NCBI GenBank assembly: GCA_022579005.1
Contig: MU401625.1
Coordinates: forward strand, 21,123 to 85,122
Direction of reading: 5' to 3'
Length of the DNA: 64,000 nt
Origin: Poronia punctata
Lineage: Eukaryota > Ascomycota > Sordariomycetes > Xylariales > Xylariaceae
Made by a program: the position numbers and the translations under genes. This document shows, one piece after another, positions 44,131 to 56,416 of the stretch; the stretch's first letter is position 1, and the number at the start of each line of letters is the position of its first letter. The notes under the pieces are model-generated. The model ran no database searches. It was not told the DNA's origin and was given only the letters and a program-made list of their open reading frames with translations.

Positions 44131-47036
44131 CTAGATCTCCAACGTAGTAGCCAAGGGAAGCTTCCTGCTGCTAGGACCGACATAGATCTGATAATCCCCT
44201 TTTTGCAGAAGCCAATTCTGAGCCACGACATCCCACGTACTCAAATCTCGCCTGGTCAGCACGAACTTGATAGTTGCCGAATCACCGGCCTCGATAACCG
44301 ACTTCGCAAACCCTCGCAGTTGATGCACAGGTCCACCTGGAATTCCGACATAGAGCTGGGCAACTTCGGCACCAGACACGGATCCGGCGTTGCTGACCGC
44401 TGCCGAAACCTCGACAATCTCATCCCAGAGGTCCTCATGGCCACCTTCAACAATGGGTTTTGTAGGGTATCGCCCAAAGTCGGCGCCGTCGACGGGTGTC
44501 ACCACAAGATCTGAATAGTCAAATGTGGTATAGCTGAGTCCGAAGCCGAACTCATATCTAGGCGTGATGTTCTTGGCGTCCAAGGCGCGGTAGTCGATGT
44601 AAACACCCTCGTGAAAATCGGATTGGGGGAACAGTGCGTATATGCCATCCGGCTGTGTCGCGTTCTGCAAGGGGCCGAAATCGGATTCATTTCGCGGCAC
44701 AGAATAAGGTAGCTTGCCTGAAGGATTGACGTCGCCGTAGAGGATCGAGACTAATGCTCGACCCGAGTCTTGACCGGGTAGATGGGCGAAGATGAGTGCT
44801 GTCACATTCGGATGTTCGATGAACTGGTCTACTAGCCGCACGCCAGCGTTATGAAAGACGACAATGGTGTTGTTGCACTGGTTTGCTACGTTTGTGATGA
44901 GGGCGTCGGTAAAGTCGTCGTGGAGACCTGGCCTGTCTGCACCTTCGCTGGCCCAAGCGTTGCCGACGACGATACAGGCATCGGAAGACTGATCGACGTG
45001 GGGGTCGCCGCTGTGGAAGTCCCACCATAAGCTAGTCCCGTCTTCGTAGGCCCGAAGACTCAGAGCTTCAAAGGGAGAGCTTAGATAGGCCGGCTGGTTT
45101 CCTCCGGACCCGCCACCAGAAATAAGGGTACCGTTTGGCGCGATCTGAAGATCATTGGATAGAGACGCCTGAGACCCGCCGTTCCACCCAGGTGAATCAG
45201 GTGTGTAGCTGTCGTAGGCTTTCGCGGAGTAACCGAGTAGAGATATGAGTTGAGGCGATTTCAAGGGCAAGGCGCCCTTCTCGTTCTTGACCAATACGTG
45301 ACTCTCGATGGCGCCCTGGAGGAGGGTGTCTTTGCTGCTTGGGGATTTACCGATGACCTTTTGATGAGGCGAGGCAAGGTTACCCGGCATACCCACACCA
45401 GGAGATTCAAAGCCTTTGTCTTGTCCCATCTTGTACCAAGTAGCGATTATCCTGTTTTTGTTAGATACGATGTTTACCAAAAAAGGTCGAGAGGCTCACC
45501 TCGTCACCATGTCATCCAAGCGAGATTCTGGCACGGAACCATTCTTCACAGCGGTGATGAGATTTTCTGCCCAGAATTCAGTGCCGGACGGCATCGCCAT
45601 GTCCAGGCCTGCTAAAGCCGTCGCGACGCCCGCGTGATGAGCGCCCCAATCTGTAACTACAAAGCCCTTGAAATCTGTTAGCTAGATTACCAGCTGAATG
45701 GGGACTATCACCGGCAGATTACCTGGAACCCTAGCTCGGTCTTCAACAGTCCGTTTTGCGTCTTGCTATTGGAACATCCGTACGAGTTGTTTACTCGGTT
45801 GTAGGAACACATTATGTTGCCCGTGCCAGCCTTTACGGCATCCTGGAACGGCCTAGTTGAACAGAAGGGGCTTGTCAGCAACAGAAAAACCTTGGGCTTC
45901 TAGAACGTTATCTCGCTCGCAACGCACCAAAGATATAGCTCGTGCATTGTCTTATCGTCGATATTGGAGGAAACCGCGGTAATATCGCCTTCGGGATTTC
46001 TGTTCGTTTCTTGTTCGTTTGCGATGAAGTGCTGCCACAGTTAGTACCGTCACGGAGACAGATACGGACGATGATAATATGGCAGAGAGCGAAGAGACTA
46101 GGCAGAGAAACAGACTGTACCTTGGTACTCGTGATGACACCCTTTGACTGAACACCCTGGACAGTCTGGTATGCCAATGCACCGCAGAGATAGGGGTCGT
46201 TGGAGAAGCCTAACAATAATCTGTCAACTGGGCGTTCGGGAAAGCTAGCATCAGGTGCAGATTTGAATAGATAAATACCTTCCCAGTTTCTTCCACTTGA
46301 AGCAATACGGCCCAACGGCCCTACGACGGGACCAAGGAGCATGTTCACCCCTTTGGCTCGAAATTCACTACCCACTGCAGTTGACCGTTTATTAGTTCCG
46401 GGGAACTGTAGGCCTCATCTTGTCTGGGGTCCTTTGATACGCACTTTCAATTGCCCTTTGCTGGGCTAGTTCCCTGTTCCAGCTATACACGATATGAGTA
46501 GGTATACCCCTTTAACGATTTGGTTGTGGCTCGATGAGTACCTTGCTCCCACCGATAAGCCTGCTGGCCAACTAGAGACGAAATTTGTCGACCTCAAACC
46601 ATTTCCGGCGTCGCTCAGACATAGTCCTGTGAAGTTGACTTTAGGAATGGAGGTGATGATGCCGGAGCATGCACTGCCCGTAGAGATGCCGCCTGTGAGG
46701 GTGACCTAAGAAAGATTCTTCGTCTCAGTGATGTTTGGGAAATACATCGTGGTGTTGTTTCTGATCAACGCACCTTTTCTTCAAGGCTCAACTCAGATAC
46801 GAGAATCTTAGCTTGAGAGTAGGCGTCCGCCCATTCGCCTGTGCCCGTTCCATCGGCTGCCACAATGTTAACGAGCTGGACTGGACGGAGGACGGGGTCA
46901 ACTGACGAGAAGGATAGACTGGCGGTGATTGGCCATAGAATTCGGTGTCATCTTCTATAATATCTTGCGCGTTGACTCCCCTGAGTAACTGGGGGGTAGC
47001 TAGGAAAGCTAAGAGGTAAATAGTGGTTAGAAGCAT
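44131..47036 (-). CDS. Secreted GH3 beta-glucosidase
   Basis: Ten exons join to 773 residues: 46907-47036, 46774-46856, 46542-46705, 46445-46482, 46279-46374, 46121-46209, 45928-46031, 45723-45852, 45500-45666 and 44131-45451. Signal peptide [20 protein letters not shown]. Intron 1 is 50 nt with donor GTCAGT and restores [20 protein letters not shown]-terminal barrel motifs: [30 protein letters not shown], and the nucleophile Asp284 in [10 protein letters not shown]. The second domain carries NEKGALPL and ASEGADRPG, and [10 protein letters not shown] leads into a fibronectin-III-like domain that ends at GDYQIYVG. Role: hydrolysis of cello-oligosaccharides or other beta-glucosides outside the cell. 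The smallest exon is 38 nt. The ATG at 47036 is the only one that gives a signal peptide. Confidence 0.94.
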
Positions 47037-47739
47037 GCCAACAGAATGGAGGCCGAATGGATCGCTATTTGTTGCTGGCTTGTTTCAACTAAAAAATGCT
47101 TCGTAGTCATAAAGGGCTTAAGAGGTGTATGTAGTGCGCGCACGTGTAGATAAATAGCACAGAAGACTATTTATTCCTCTATGTAAACAACTTGATGTTT
47201 TATCTACCACGAAGCCGATCTGTTTCGTTGGCAACCGTCATGATGCAATGTAGCATCGCAGGGGTAAGAGCTCGGAGCTCCCCTCTCCCTTCTCCCCCGC
47301 AACACTGGGCGGTCGTTTGCAATGAGTAACATCGCATATGCATGCGTGCACGGCCCGATTGATCATGTGCAAACGGTTCGTACAAAACTTGAATCAATAC
47401 CGAGTAACTCAAATGTAGCCAATTGACGTGCATCTACACGATGATCCTCTCTGTTTTGTCTCATTCCCCAAGGGCACGGTGGTGGAGTTCGTATTCCTGC
47501 CCCGCCGATGAATCTCTCCTAGGAAACCGGGGAACTGGCCGATCTCACCCCTCATCTCTGCCGCTATAATTGGAGAATGCATTTTTCCCGGTCCCTGCAG
47601 GTTGCTGCGGTTTCAATATAGCATGTATAGGTTCCCGCATCAACACGGACGTGACGTTGTATCTCTTATAGACATCACCCTCGGCAGGATCGCCTGAAGT
47701 GTGCTCCCAAAGGCGGGAAACCTAGAGGCACGGATGGAA
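47037..47739. other. Intergenic, no gene seen
   Basis: It holds the promoter of the GH3 gene (47037 onward, minus strand) and the 3' flank of the broken surface-protein gene. No other feature recognised. Confidence 0.5.
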
Positions 47740-48472
47740 TTAATTCGGCTGTGATTCGATCGACCTGGTAGCTGTGAAAGCCGAGTTGTCCGCTCCGGGT
47801 TCGGCTGGCCGAGGTCTCGGGGTGTCGGTAGGCCACGCGAGACTCGGAATCGCCCTCGCCAACGCGTCACCCGTAGAATCCGAATCGGCAATGCCCATTA
47901 TTTTCGAGTACTGAGATGCTATAGCTTCGGGGAAGAGATCCAGGTCGCCTCGTTCCCATTGAACCGTTATTTGATCGTGCTCAATCCAGAGCGGCGGAGT
48001 TGGAGGTTCTGGGGGCGCTATCGTCGTGTACAAATCGGTAGTTGAGATGTTGGGATCAAGCAGAAAGCTCATAGGACTTGTAATGGTGGAAGTACATAGG
48101 AACTCGGGTTCCAGCGACATTGGGGAGAATCCGCTATCAGCAAGAGCGTTAGCACTGTAAACTCGAGCATTTCAGAGACGAGGTGAGCTCAATGGTTGCG
48201 TACCTCTGGCAGCATGCGGCTACCTAAGTCGTCTCGCCTTGTTGGACTACAGATGTGGTTCTGACGATTTCCATCTGGGCTAGGCACACGCCTGGACTAA
48301 AGGTAGGGTAGGGCGAGGTGTACTGAGATGGTATGCATTTGGTGAAGGACGGGTCGACCCAACCACTGCTCGGTGGAATCGTGCTGCTGTGGCGTGGATG
48401 GTCGTCGATATAGACAGCGTACCTATTCGAGCACCAAAGTGGAGGCGTAAAGAGCGTGCTCAGCGAAGGCAT
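47740..48472 (-). pseudogene. Surface-protein gene interrupted by a single in-frame stop
   Basis: Two exons, 48204-48472 and 47740-48133, join in phase (GTACGC donor, GATAG acceptor) to a 220-codon frame with one internal TAG at 48224-48226. Before it lies FSPGVC-L-A, after it VAACCQSGF; these flank each other directly in the fungal Ser/Thr-rich surface-protein group with the pattern SPG-[VI]-C-P, CCPSG-[FY]. Downstream, WIEHDQITVQWERGDLDLFP and YSKIMGI also fit that group, so the second exon remains conserved. Members normally have a transmembrane helix after this point; none is present before the final stop. Either a recent pseudogene, a natural stop readthrough, or a sequencing error. An intron that removes the TAG is not apparent. 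Confidence 0.75.
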
Positions 48473-49342
48473 AGTCTAATGCTAAGAATAGTTCGTTCGT
48501 AGGTTGATTTTACTGTATAAATGACCTCTATTGCTGCCGGGTCGGATGACGAAGTTCATGCTAGGTGAAGACATGCCTCCTTATGGCTTGCGCGAGATGC
48601 AGGGTCGTTGGTCGCCCTTAAAAGGTCGGGTAGCTCCTTCCAGGGGTCATCACATCCACCCGTACCTTGCGTAGGAGATACTAACATCTAGGCAGTCGCA
48701 ACTGGATGAACGTGGGAATATATAGAACTTGGGAAAGGACGATATGTACTTATTGGAAGGCAGCGCCTGAGTTTGGAGCTGTGTTCGTCGCGGTGCGTAC
48801 CTACTGGTAGGTAAAAGTATCCGGGAGCGCGCAGTTGCTGGACTAGGTGGGGTGATGGAGAAGCCAGGACAAACCTTAAGGTTAGGTGCTTATAGGCTGT
48901 TTACAGCTTTGGCCACCCGGGAATATATTCCCCTGGCGTTTCTACCTACCTCCCAAACTTGTTACATCAATCCCAATCATGCCATGTCCACCAGGATTGT
49001 TATTACCTATAGATAAAGCATCCAAAAGTGGAAGAAAGACATTCCATCACCGACAGCAGTTATATGGTATGTATATGCTGTAATCCTCCCCAGTCCCGAT
49101 CTTTGTTTTTCATTATGGCGACAGCAGTTGCCGATATTAAAGTTTAGCCCGCACATTAAACACGCCAGTGTTGCCGGTCTGATTTAGTCCGAGGTGCCCC
49201 GTCCCCCGGGCGAGTGCCGAGCTCCATCCTGTGAAACGTTGTTTGTACCTAGACCATCTTGACTTGCTCCATCTCCAAGTTGGTAAACTTGAGCAGCATA
49301 TTCCCTGGTCTACTACAATTGGCCTCCAGCTCTTGGTTCGAG
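48473..49342. other. Intergenic, no gene seen
   Basis: Divergent promoter space between the broken surface-protein gene and the nitrilase gene. No other gene or RNA is supported. Confidence 0.5.
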
Positions 49343-50459
49343 ATGGCACCGATCTATAAAGTAGCTTTAGTCCAGCTTCACCCCAAAGTAAGCAATGCGT
49401 GCCGTTCCCTGAATAGCAACCGGCCTCGCCCAAGATCTCCTTAGTGGGGTAAAACACCATTGAGGTTCGACTTTGAACAAACACACATCCCAGGTTAGAA
49501 GTCGAACGCTTACCTTTGATAACAGCCATTATCGCCAGCTAAAAATTTCGAAAAGGCCGCAACCTTTATACGCGATGCAGCTGTCAAAGGTTGCCATCTA
49601 GCTGTTTTGCCCGAATATCATCTAACGTCTTGGGTCCCGGATGAGCCAGGCTTCAAGGAGTCATGCGCAAACTCTCAAACCTACCTCCAGAAGTATCGGA
49701 ACCTTGCGAAAGAGCTAGGCATATGTATTGTCCCTGGAACCATTCTTGAGATAAACGGCGAATCACTACAAAACGTGGCCTATTTCGTTTCATCCGATGG
49801 TCAGATCGCTGGGCGATACCAGAAAAAGAATCTCTGGCACCCGGAGCGGCGCCACCTCGTCTCGTCGGCCCATGAACCGCACACGGCCTTCGATACACCG
49901 CTGGGACGCGTGGGTCTGCTCATCTGCTGGGACATGGCCTTTCCCGAGGCATTCCGGGAACTTATCGCTGATGGCGCGCAAATTATCTGCGTCCCCACGT
50001 TCTGGAGCATGCGTGATGTATCTGACGAGGGCTATGCATTGAACCCGGACGGCGAGGCCTTATTTCTGAATAGCACCGTCGTGAGCCGTGCATATGAAAA
50101 CACCTGTGCTGTCGTGTTTGTCAATGCCGGTGGTCCGCCTAAGAAAGGGGAGAATACCAGCTTTGCGGGTTTGAGTCAAGTGGGCCTACCACACATTGGA
50201 GGGGTCGGACGTCTAGGTCGCGCCGAGGGGGTGTCTGTTGTGGACGTGGACATGGAAGTTTTAAGGATCGCCGAGGACAACTACAAAGTTCGGCAAGATA
50301 GTAAGTATCTGCAAAGGCTTCATACTGGAGGCGCTCGCAATGCTCTACTGCAAAGTAGACGGACCCCAGCCTGGACTGCCTGCTAACCAGTTCACTGTAG
50401 TGAGAACCGAGGGTTGGCACTACGCTTATACACGCATCCGCGATCATAGCAAGCTATAG
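49343..50459 (+). CDS. Nitrilase-superfamily carbon-nitrogen hydrolase
   Basis: Three exons, 49343-49387, 49526-50300 and 50401-50459, encode 292 residues. Exon 1 is MAPIYKVALVQLHPK; intron 1 (138 nt) ends at AACAG and continues PLSPAKNFEKA. Intron 2 (100 nt, GTAAGT, TGCTAAC branch, GTAG) replaces an accidental read-through tail by MRTEGWHYAYTRIRD, a family-like ending. The catalytic triad is visible: Glu45 (LPEYHL), Lys115 (RYQKKNLWHPE) and Cys149 (LLICWDMAFPE). It should hydrolyse a nitrile or, more likely, an amide or N-carbamoyl compound; the exact substrate cannot be predicted. No signal peptide, so cytosolic. Confidence 0.92.
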
Positions 50460-50767
50460 CCCAGCAACTTTTGCCAAAGCTACAAGTATATTGATGGAAA
50501 CCTTTCTTACTGTTACCGATCGTCTATAGGCACAGGATAACAAATGAATTGAATGGGGGGAGGGACAATTTAGAAACCTAGCATTATTCATGCGCCAGGT
50601 AGGCTTGCCAACGTCACAATTGTTGCGAGCGCCTACAAGTAGTCGCTTTGTAAACGCGGCTAGACCTACGTCATATCAAGACGTCGGTGACTAGCGACAA
50701 GGTTGCGAACGAACTTTACCAACTCAGCCCGTAGAACTTTAAAAAAAACGGTCTAGAAAAAAGAATT
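50460..50767. other. Short intergenic, no gene seen
   Basis: Between the nitrilase gene and the tRNA pair. Nothing recognised. Confidence 0.5.
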
Positions 50768-50873
50768 CTCTCGATCGGGGAATCGAACCCCGGCCACCTG
50801 CGCATTGTTCGAGGGCACCTAATCGATGACCACTCATGACAAGCAGGTATCCTAACCACTAGACCAATCAAGA
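50768..50873 (-). tRNA. tRNA-Asp (anticodon GUC) with intron
   Basis: On the minus strand acceptor arms TCTTGAT and ATCGAGA pair, the T arm is CGGGG/CCCCG around TTCGATT, and the anticodon stem is CCTGC/GCAGG. The loop reads T-T-G-T-C-A, giving anticodon GTC. A 34-nt intron (about 50803-50836) follows the base after the anticodon. It is 69 bases from the tRNA-Pro gene in the same orientation. A T-run downstream (minus strand, near 50738-50745) fits Pol III termination. Confidence 0.92.
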
Positions 50874-50941
50874 TATTAGAAATAAAGAGCTATTCTGGCG
50901 GCTCGGACATAGCCAAAGCCAGCAGGAAGAGACTTCAATCG

Positions 50942-51029
50942 GGTCTGGCCGGGGATTGAACCCGGGACCTCTCGCATATTTGCTGTAGGGTGAACCCTAA
51001 GCGAGAATCATACCACTAGACCACCAGAC
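50942..51029 (-). tRNA. tRNA-Pro (anticodon AGG) with intron
   Basis: On the minus strand acceptor arms GTCTGGT and GCCAGAC pair, the T arm is CCGGG-TTCAATC-CCCGG and the anticodon stem is CTCGC/GCGAG. The loop reads T-T-A-G-G-G, giving anticodon AGG. An intron of about 15-20 nt follows the anticodon. Spacing and orientation suggest tandem Pol III genes with tRNA-Asp downstream. Confidence 0.9.
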
Positions 51030-54000
51030 CGTCTTATTGTTGGAAACAGTTCAAGTTAAGTCGCCTCACGATTTTCGAAATGGGGAATTGGGAGATTCGA
51101 ATGGAAATGAAGCAGAGTTAGAACCGTGTGAAGCGATTGAAACAAATTGTGTTGGCCAAGCCGGTTGTTGGTTGCTGTTCAAGCTCTATGCAAGGGATGA
51201 TAAAGATGATGGTTGCGGCCGAGCGCTACACAAGCCTGCTGGTTGCCATTTACAAGACACGAATGAGATAGAATTATCGCCTTGGACTATGCAATTGCCC
51301 TATCTACCCCTTCGGCTGTGGAAATGAAGCCCGACATGCTAGAGTAACCCAAGCTTTACCGAGTATCCGGTCGCGGGTAATAGAATCCGACATGACATGA
51401 ATGCCCAAACGGGATCTCGTGGCTCGGCTGGCGCAGCACTAGATTACCTACCTAGGTGACAAGGGACTTGTTCAGGGGAGAAGAACTGCAGTATCTGCGA
51501 GTCGACGCCAAGAAACGTGCGATAAACGGGTTTACTGGCGAGAAAAAGAAACATAAACACGAGCGACATTTGCGCAATTTCTCTGAAGCAGCAGTTCGTA
51601 GGGCTGATGGTCGTTGAAAATACCCTTTATATCTGACCGAATAACACCCAGAGTGACGCAAGAAACACGGCGTCAATCCATATTCTTCCCATACAGGTTG
51701 AGTAGGAAGGAAGTTTGTAGGGAGGAGTTGGTAGCACAAACCAAACCACGGCAGCAAAATCAGAGAATAGGGAACAAACTGCGACTGTCTACCGGCATAC
51801 AGTAACCGCTAACTGATGGAGGGCAGATCACGTCTGATACCACACACCAGTATTGCGCCGCCACGTACTAAGCCCGCGTATATACCGGACACACTCGAAA
51901 CCGACCTTATCCTTATGAAACATCAAGCCATGTGGGTTGGGACTCTGTTAATGCTCCGGTGCGAGTTTGCAACAAGTATATTGCCTCATTCTCGCGATTA
52001 ATCCTAGGCCTACCCACCATCATCTCGACATGAGCCATGGGAACCTATCATTACAGCGTCGTACTGAGACCATATCGCCCTGTTAGATGCATACCCATCC
52101 AATCTCTTCGTTTTCTGGACGAGAAACGACGGATGAGTCACGCTGCGTCCCCTATTGAACTCAACTGCCCGGGAAGTCACTGCGAGACAACACACCGTGC
52201 AGGTAAACGAATGATCACCTAGTAATGGTTCTTGGAGATCCCCAGGCCTAAAGAATGACCTCCGTAAGTTCCTCAATGGAACGCGTGGAACAAAAATATT
52301 TTCCGTGCGAAAATATCAATATCATGATAGGTATCCCAGAAACAAAAGGAAGCAAGCGGGACAGTGCCTTGTGTTCGCCCCTGGAGCGGTAGGTACCCCC
52401 GAGTACTAACTGCCTGCTGCTTCGCTCGCTCCTGCATACTTTACTCCAAGTGTAACGCCAACAAGTCTAAGCGCCGCGAGACATGATGCACTGATACCTG
52501 CTGAAGGATAGGCTAACCTCTGAAATATCCATGTGGTGGAAGCCCCCAGGTTTTGTTTTCCACGCTAGTTTCCTAGCCAGACGTAAATAGAGGCTACGAA
52601 GGTTCATTGATTTTCCAACTAGAGAGAACGAGGACGATAACTCAGGCTTTGACTTTGGTTTCACCTCCCCTTCCATTATGGCGTCGCTTCTGGTCCGGAA
52701 AAAGGCCAGGCGACGCTTTTTCCGCCTCTACACCCTGACGTCTGGAGTTTGAGGCTATGCATCATAAAGAACTCACGGCCTATAGATTCACTTTTGCACT
52801 TTGCATCGTATTGCTCACCGTCCAGCTACCTCGTGCTACGTATGCTGAATCATTTCTTCTGGGTCCGGTCTGGACGACAGCCAGGTCATGACGAACCACT
52901 TCCAATGAATTTGAGGAACGGCTGCCCCCATGCGGTTTCCCCGTTCATGCGTCTAGGCTAGATGGTAACTTACCCCTGACGCCTGGTACTGACTGCAGCC
53001 CACCTGAAAGCCTTGGGCGGCCGATCGCCTGGTAAAGAGGAGACCCTCCCGGCCATTTGTACTAACCGAGTTGTTCATTGGGTGCTCAGCATGGAAGTTA
53101 TAGACATACATAAACATATATCTTCTCCCTTACCTCGATTTCAATTCTCCCTTACTTCCGGTTCCCGTTTTGATACGGAGTTACGGCTGGGTACCTAAAA
53201 CCAAGTCGACTCACTTATGGCGGTGGTTGACTCTACGCCCGGGTTTACTATCTATGAAGTGGCTTCTTAGCTGCTATAGCGCCAAATGTTATTACAGATA
53301 TGTCGTCTCGTCATTATTTCTCTCTTCATCTTGGAACTTTTAAAGTAAGGGAGAGGCGTTCTGACAGCTGAGCATGCACTTGGTATCACGATGTCGACCT
53401 TGAAGGAGACCAAGTCCCTCGATCATTGCTCCACAAACTACTTGTCGAAGTCTTCCGGTGGTCTAGCTCTGGACTCACTAGCCCGAAGTGAGGGATAGCC
53501 TTTCGCTGTTCATTGCCTCGATTACTGGTATCCTGGCCCCGACATTGGCTCTTCTCGACGCCTCCATCTCCATTACTTGAAACTCTCTGTCGTCAGAAAG
53601 CTCAACAAGGAAGGACTTGCAGGTCTGATTCCGTCTTCCTCGTATTTCTAACATTGTATACATGTAGCGCGGTATGGGAGGAATACACTAAGGACTGTCA
53701 TCGATCTGCCCGAAGTGATGCATACCACGGAAGTATTCACACTGTCTGTTTGGTACCTAAGGGCTGCCGTCGCCGCTTATCCTAGAGACTATGGCTGTCG
53801 CGGAGACTATCTCGACGCTAGTAGGTGACTTCATGCCCATTGCTTCTTCATTGTCTCGGGATGGTCAGGTCAAGCAAGTACTTTTAGAAGACCTCGAGAC
53901 AACAAGTACTCTAGTATGCTTTTAATGGTGTATAAAAGCCGCTTTCATTTATGCCAAAATGTTCTCGTTGCCGTCCATCTCACAGATCACGTCTTCGTTA

Positions 54001-54229
54001 CAATAAGATAAAATCAGCCTTGGCCCCCTTCGAGCGGTTTGCTAGGTAAACCGATTTAAAGCCCACCAAGAAACAAATCTCTTCGTCCTTACCTTCGATC
54101 CACAGTAAGTAAACGCACCACTACCATACAACTTCCCTGGTCCTACCTTTTTGGTAGCTACTTGTTGCGTGACTTCCTATACTAGTATCTCCACCAAGCT
54201 AATGCGTCATTAGCTACCAGGTCGTCATA
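51030..54229. other. 3.2-kb gene-poor stretch
   Basis: Short open frames on both strands show no recognisable domain or splice logic. I see no repeat longer than about 15 bases. Pyrimidine-rich tracts and TAG/GTAC-rich words are common, as elsewhere in the intergenic space of this window. Confidence 0.45.
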
Positions 54230-54541
54230 ATGGATTCAAAGGAAACAAACGTCCCCCAATCATCCTTGACCAACTACGACATTGGAAGCATCATCAGACA
54301 CGCACTGATGGAAGTTGAGATCTCCAGTCCCGGGTTTGGACCTGGGTGCGATCTGTGTAGCGGGACGGGCTTTTTGAATTCAAGATACGAATGGCGCCGT
54401 TGCCGTACCTGCCACGGCTCGGGAAGTGAACCTTTGGAATTCATCAACACCTGTCATTGCTCTGGTCGTACGATGAGCATTCGTGTGGAGCGCAGCCAGT
54501 CTGCACCTGCCAAATTTTACATAACCGTCGAGGTGGCCTAG
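54230..54541 (+). CDS. 103-aa protein with DnaJ-like zinc-binding CxxCxGxG motifs
   Basis: Single-exon frame from the ATG at 54230 to a TAG at 54539. Residues 40-70 contain CDLCSGTGF and CRTCHGSGSE, two C-x2-C-x-G-x-G repeats 17 residues apart, as in the cysteine-rich zinc domain of DnaJ, followed by CHCSG. DnaJ has four such repeats and a J domain; here only two are present and there is no J domain. The rest is short: an acidic N-terminus with a predicted helix (GSIIRHALMEVEI) and a beta-like end (KFYITVEVA). Isolated two-repeat zinc ribbons occur in small chaperone-like or thiol-isomerase proteins. Codon use is acceptable and Cys spacing is intact, so I take it as real. Function not known. 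Confidence 0.7.
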   Translation: MDSKETNVPQSSLTNYDIGSIIRHALMEVEISSPGFGPGCDLCSGTGFLNSRYEWRRCRTCHGSGSEPLEFINTCHCSGRTMSIRVERSQSAPAKFYITVEVA

Positions 54542-56416
54542 GGGCTATAATAAGAAATCTAGAGCTTGGATGCAACTGTCCTCAACTAGGCCCTGACAAA
54601 AAACAAGCTTGTTAACTGTACCTGCTCACAACATGTTACCCCTATTCGAAGCCCCACACCTACGGGCTTCAAGATCGCTCACCAACCCGTGAAATTTCAT
54701 GTCGCTACACTACCTAGTATAGAAATGTGCCCAACCGAGATAGATAAAGTAGATACTGTAGACTGTGGCACCTTATCTTCCTACTCATTTACACGAGGGG
54801 TTTTGAACTACTGAACCCACATTATTTGATCATTTGCGTCTAGTAAGTCGGCCACATGTAGGAAGAAGGGGTGCCGGCCATATCCATTTTATAAGCAACT
54901 GGTTTTTGTATTGAAGTTGTCAGACCGTCGCATTCAATTTGCCAGTTGTTGTGCTGTTTAGTAATGCCCTGCCCATCTCACATCACAGTAATAGGGGAGT
55001 ACTAATCTATTGCCACCTTTGCCCACGCTGATAAATATTTTACTTTTCTAGCTATATCGCACCACAAATGTTAGTTTAATTGCTGTGACTGGCAAGGAAG
55101 GCCGGCGTTGATGGAAATTGTCTTACATCCCCCGGTCGTAACCCGGCCCGTCGGCTCCGGATCGGCGGTGTGCCGCATCTAATCCAGTCGGGTTTCGGGG
55201 CTTACAAAACAGGCAGTTGTGACATTATCGGCTTGGATCCCTTGCGTAAACGTAGTACTTAACCTAGTGAAGTTCTTCCCGGGCCGTCTTCTGCCCGCGA
55301 TGACTAGGTACTTCCCAGTGCTACCCAGTCGCGGCTTGCCAAGTGCCCTGATTACTTGAAGTGGTCATGTATTAGAAGTTTTTCTGGCAACAGAATATGG
55401 CCTCCCACCTGATATCTACCTTGATATCCATTTCGCGGCTTGGCCTTGTCCCGAAATACTCATGTCGCTTCTTCCATACAGTTATAGGCTGGAGAGTGAA
55501 CCGTTGGCTCTCGAACGATGCTACTGAATTTACGGCTCTATAGATGGGTGTGAACTTCGTATCTATTTCGCTTGCTACTGCGCTATCCTCATATCATACT
55601 CATGTGTCCAAGATAGGTCGATGTAATTGCTGGTCGCGAGTGCTTGTGCGGACAGACTCAGAGGAACGGACACCAACATGAAAGCTATTCGCCTTGACTG
55701 GCAACCGACCTATGCAACCGAGAACCACCATATCATCTTTCGCTGTTCATGTGCGCCGGCATGGCCGAATGATAGGTTGTCTACTTGTTCACCCCATCAT
55801 ATTCTTGATGGTAACTTTCCGCGTTGTCTGCGACTAGTTCACATACCAGGAGGGCGGGATTATCAGGCCGCCAAGAGACCGTATGTCTTCTATGCTGACC
55901 CTGCTCTTACGCTTCAGCTTTTAAGGCCATGACGGCGTGAACATGAAATGGTGCGAGAGGGGAAGCAAGAGAAACATTAGGGGCGCCGGCGTTTAATAGT
56001 TAGTTGTGTGCATCACAAATGCCCCGCACTGAACACAGTCTATAGGAAAGTTGGGCTGTCAACTTGATCATGATTAGCTACTAGGAGATAGCCCGAAAAG
56101 GAATGGGGGAAGGTATGAATAAAAAGGGGATAAAATATCCAATCACCATCATGGCATTGACCCGTCGACTTTCAGTCCCATCCCTCTGCCTCAGCAGACC
56201 TAATCACTAGAGCGGCGTTGTTGACTACCATGCTCATATCAACAATTGTAGGACGGTTATGATGATTCACACTCGGTCGAGGGAGGGCTAGTATAGTCAT
56301 GTAAACATTATGATTGAAGACTTGAAACAAATATCTATACGTCTAACTGGAACGCCGGGGGAATCTAACTAACGCTAACCTGATTTCAAAACAAACAGCA
56401 AATCCCAAAAACAGCT
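54542..56416. other. 1.9-kb intergenic, no gene seen
   Basis: Lies between the small zinc protein and pho89 3' end. A GC-rich patch at 55125-55185 contains CGGCTCCGGATCGGCGG, a cluster of CGG triplets. An open frame at 55627-55932 has no domain and is not called. Confidence 0.45.

Noticed and set aside
55627..55932. 101-codon plus-strand frame
   Set aside because: No domain, unlike codon use and no conserved start context.
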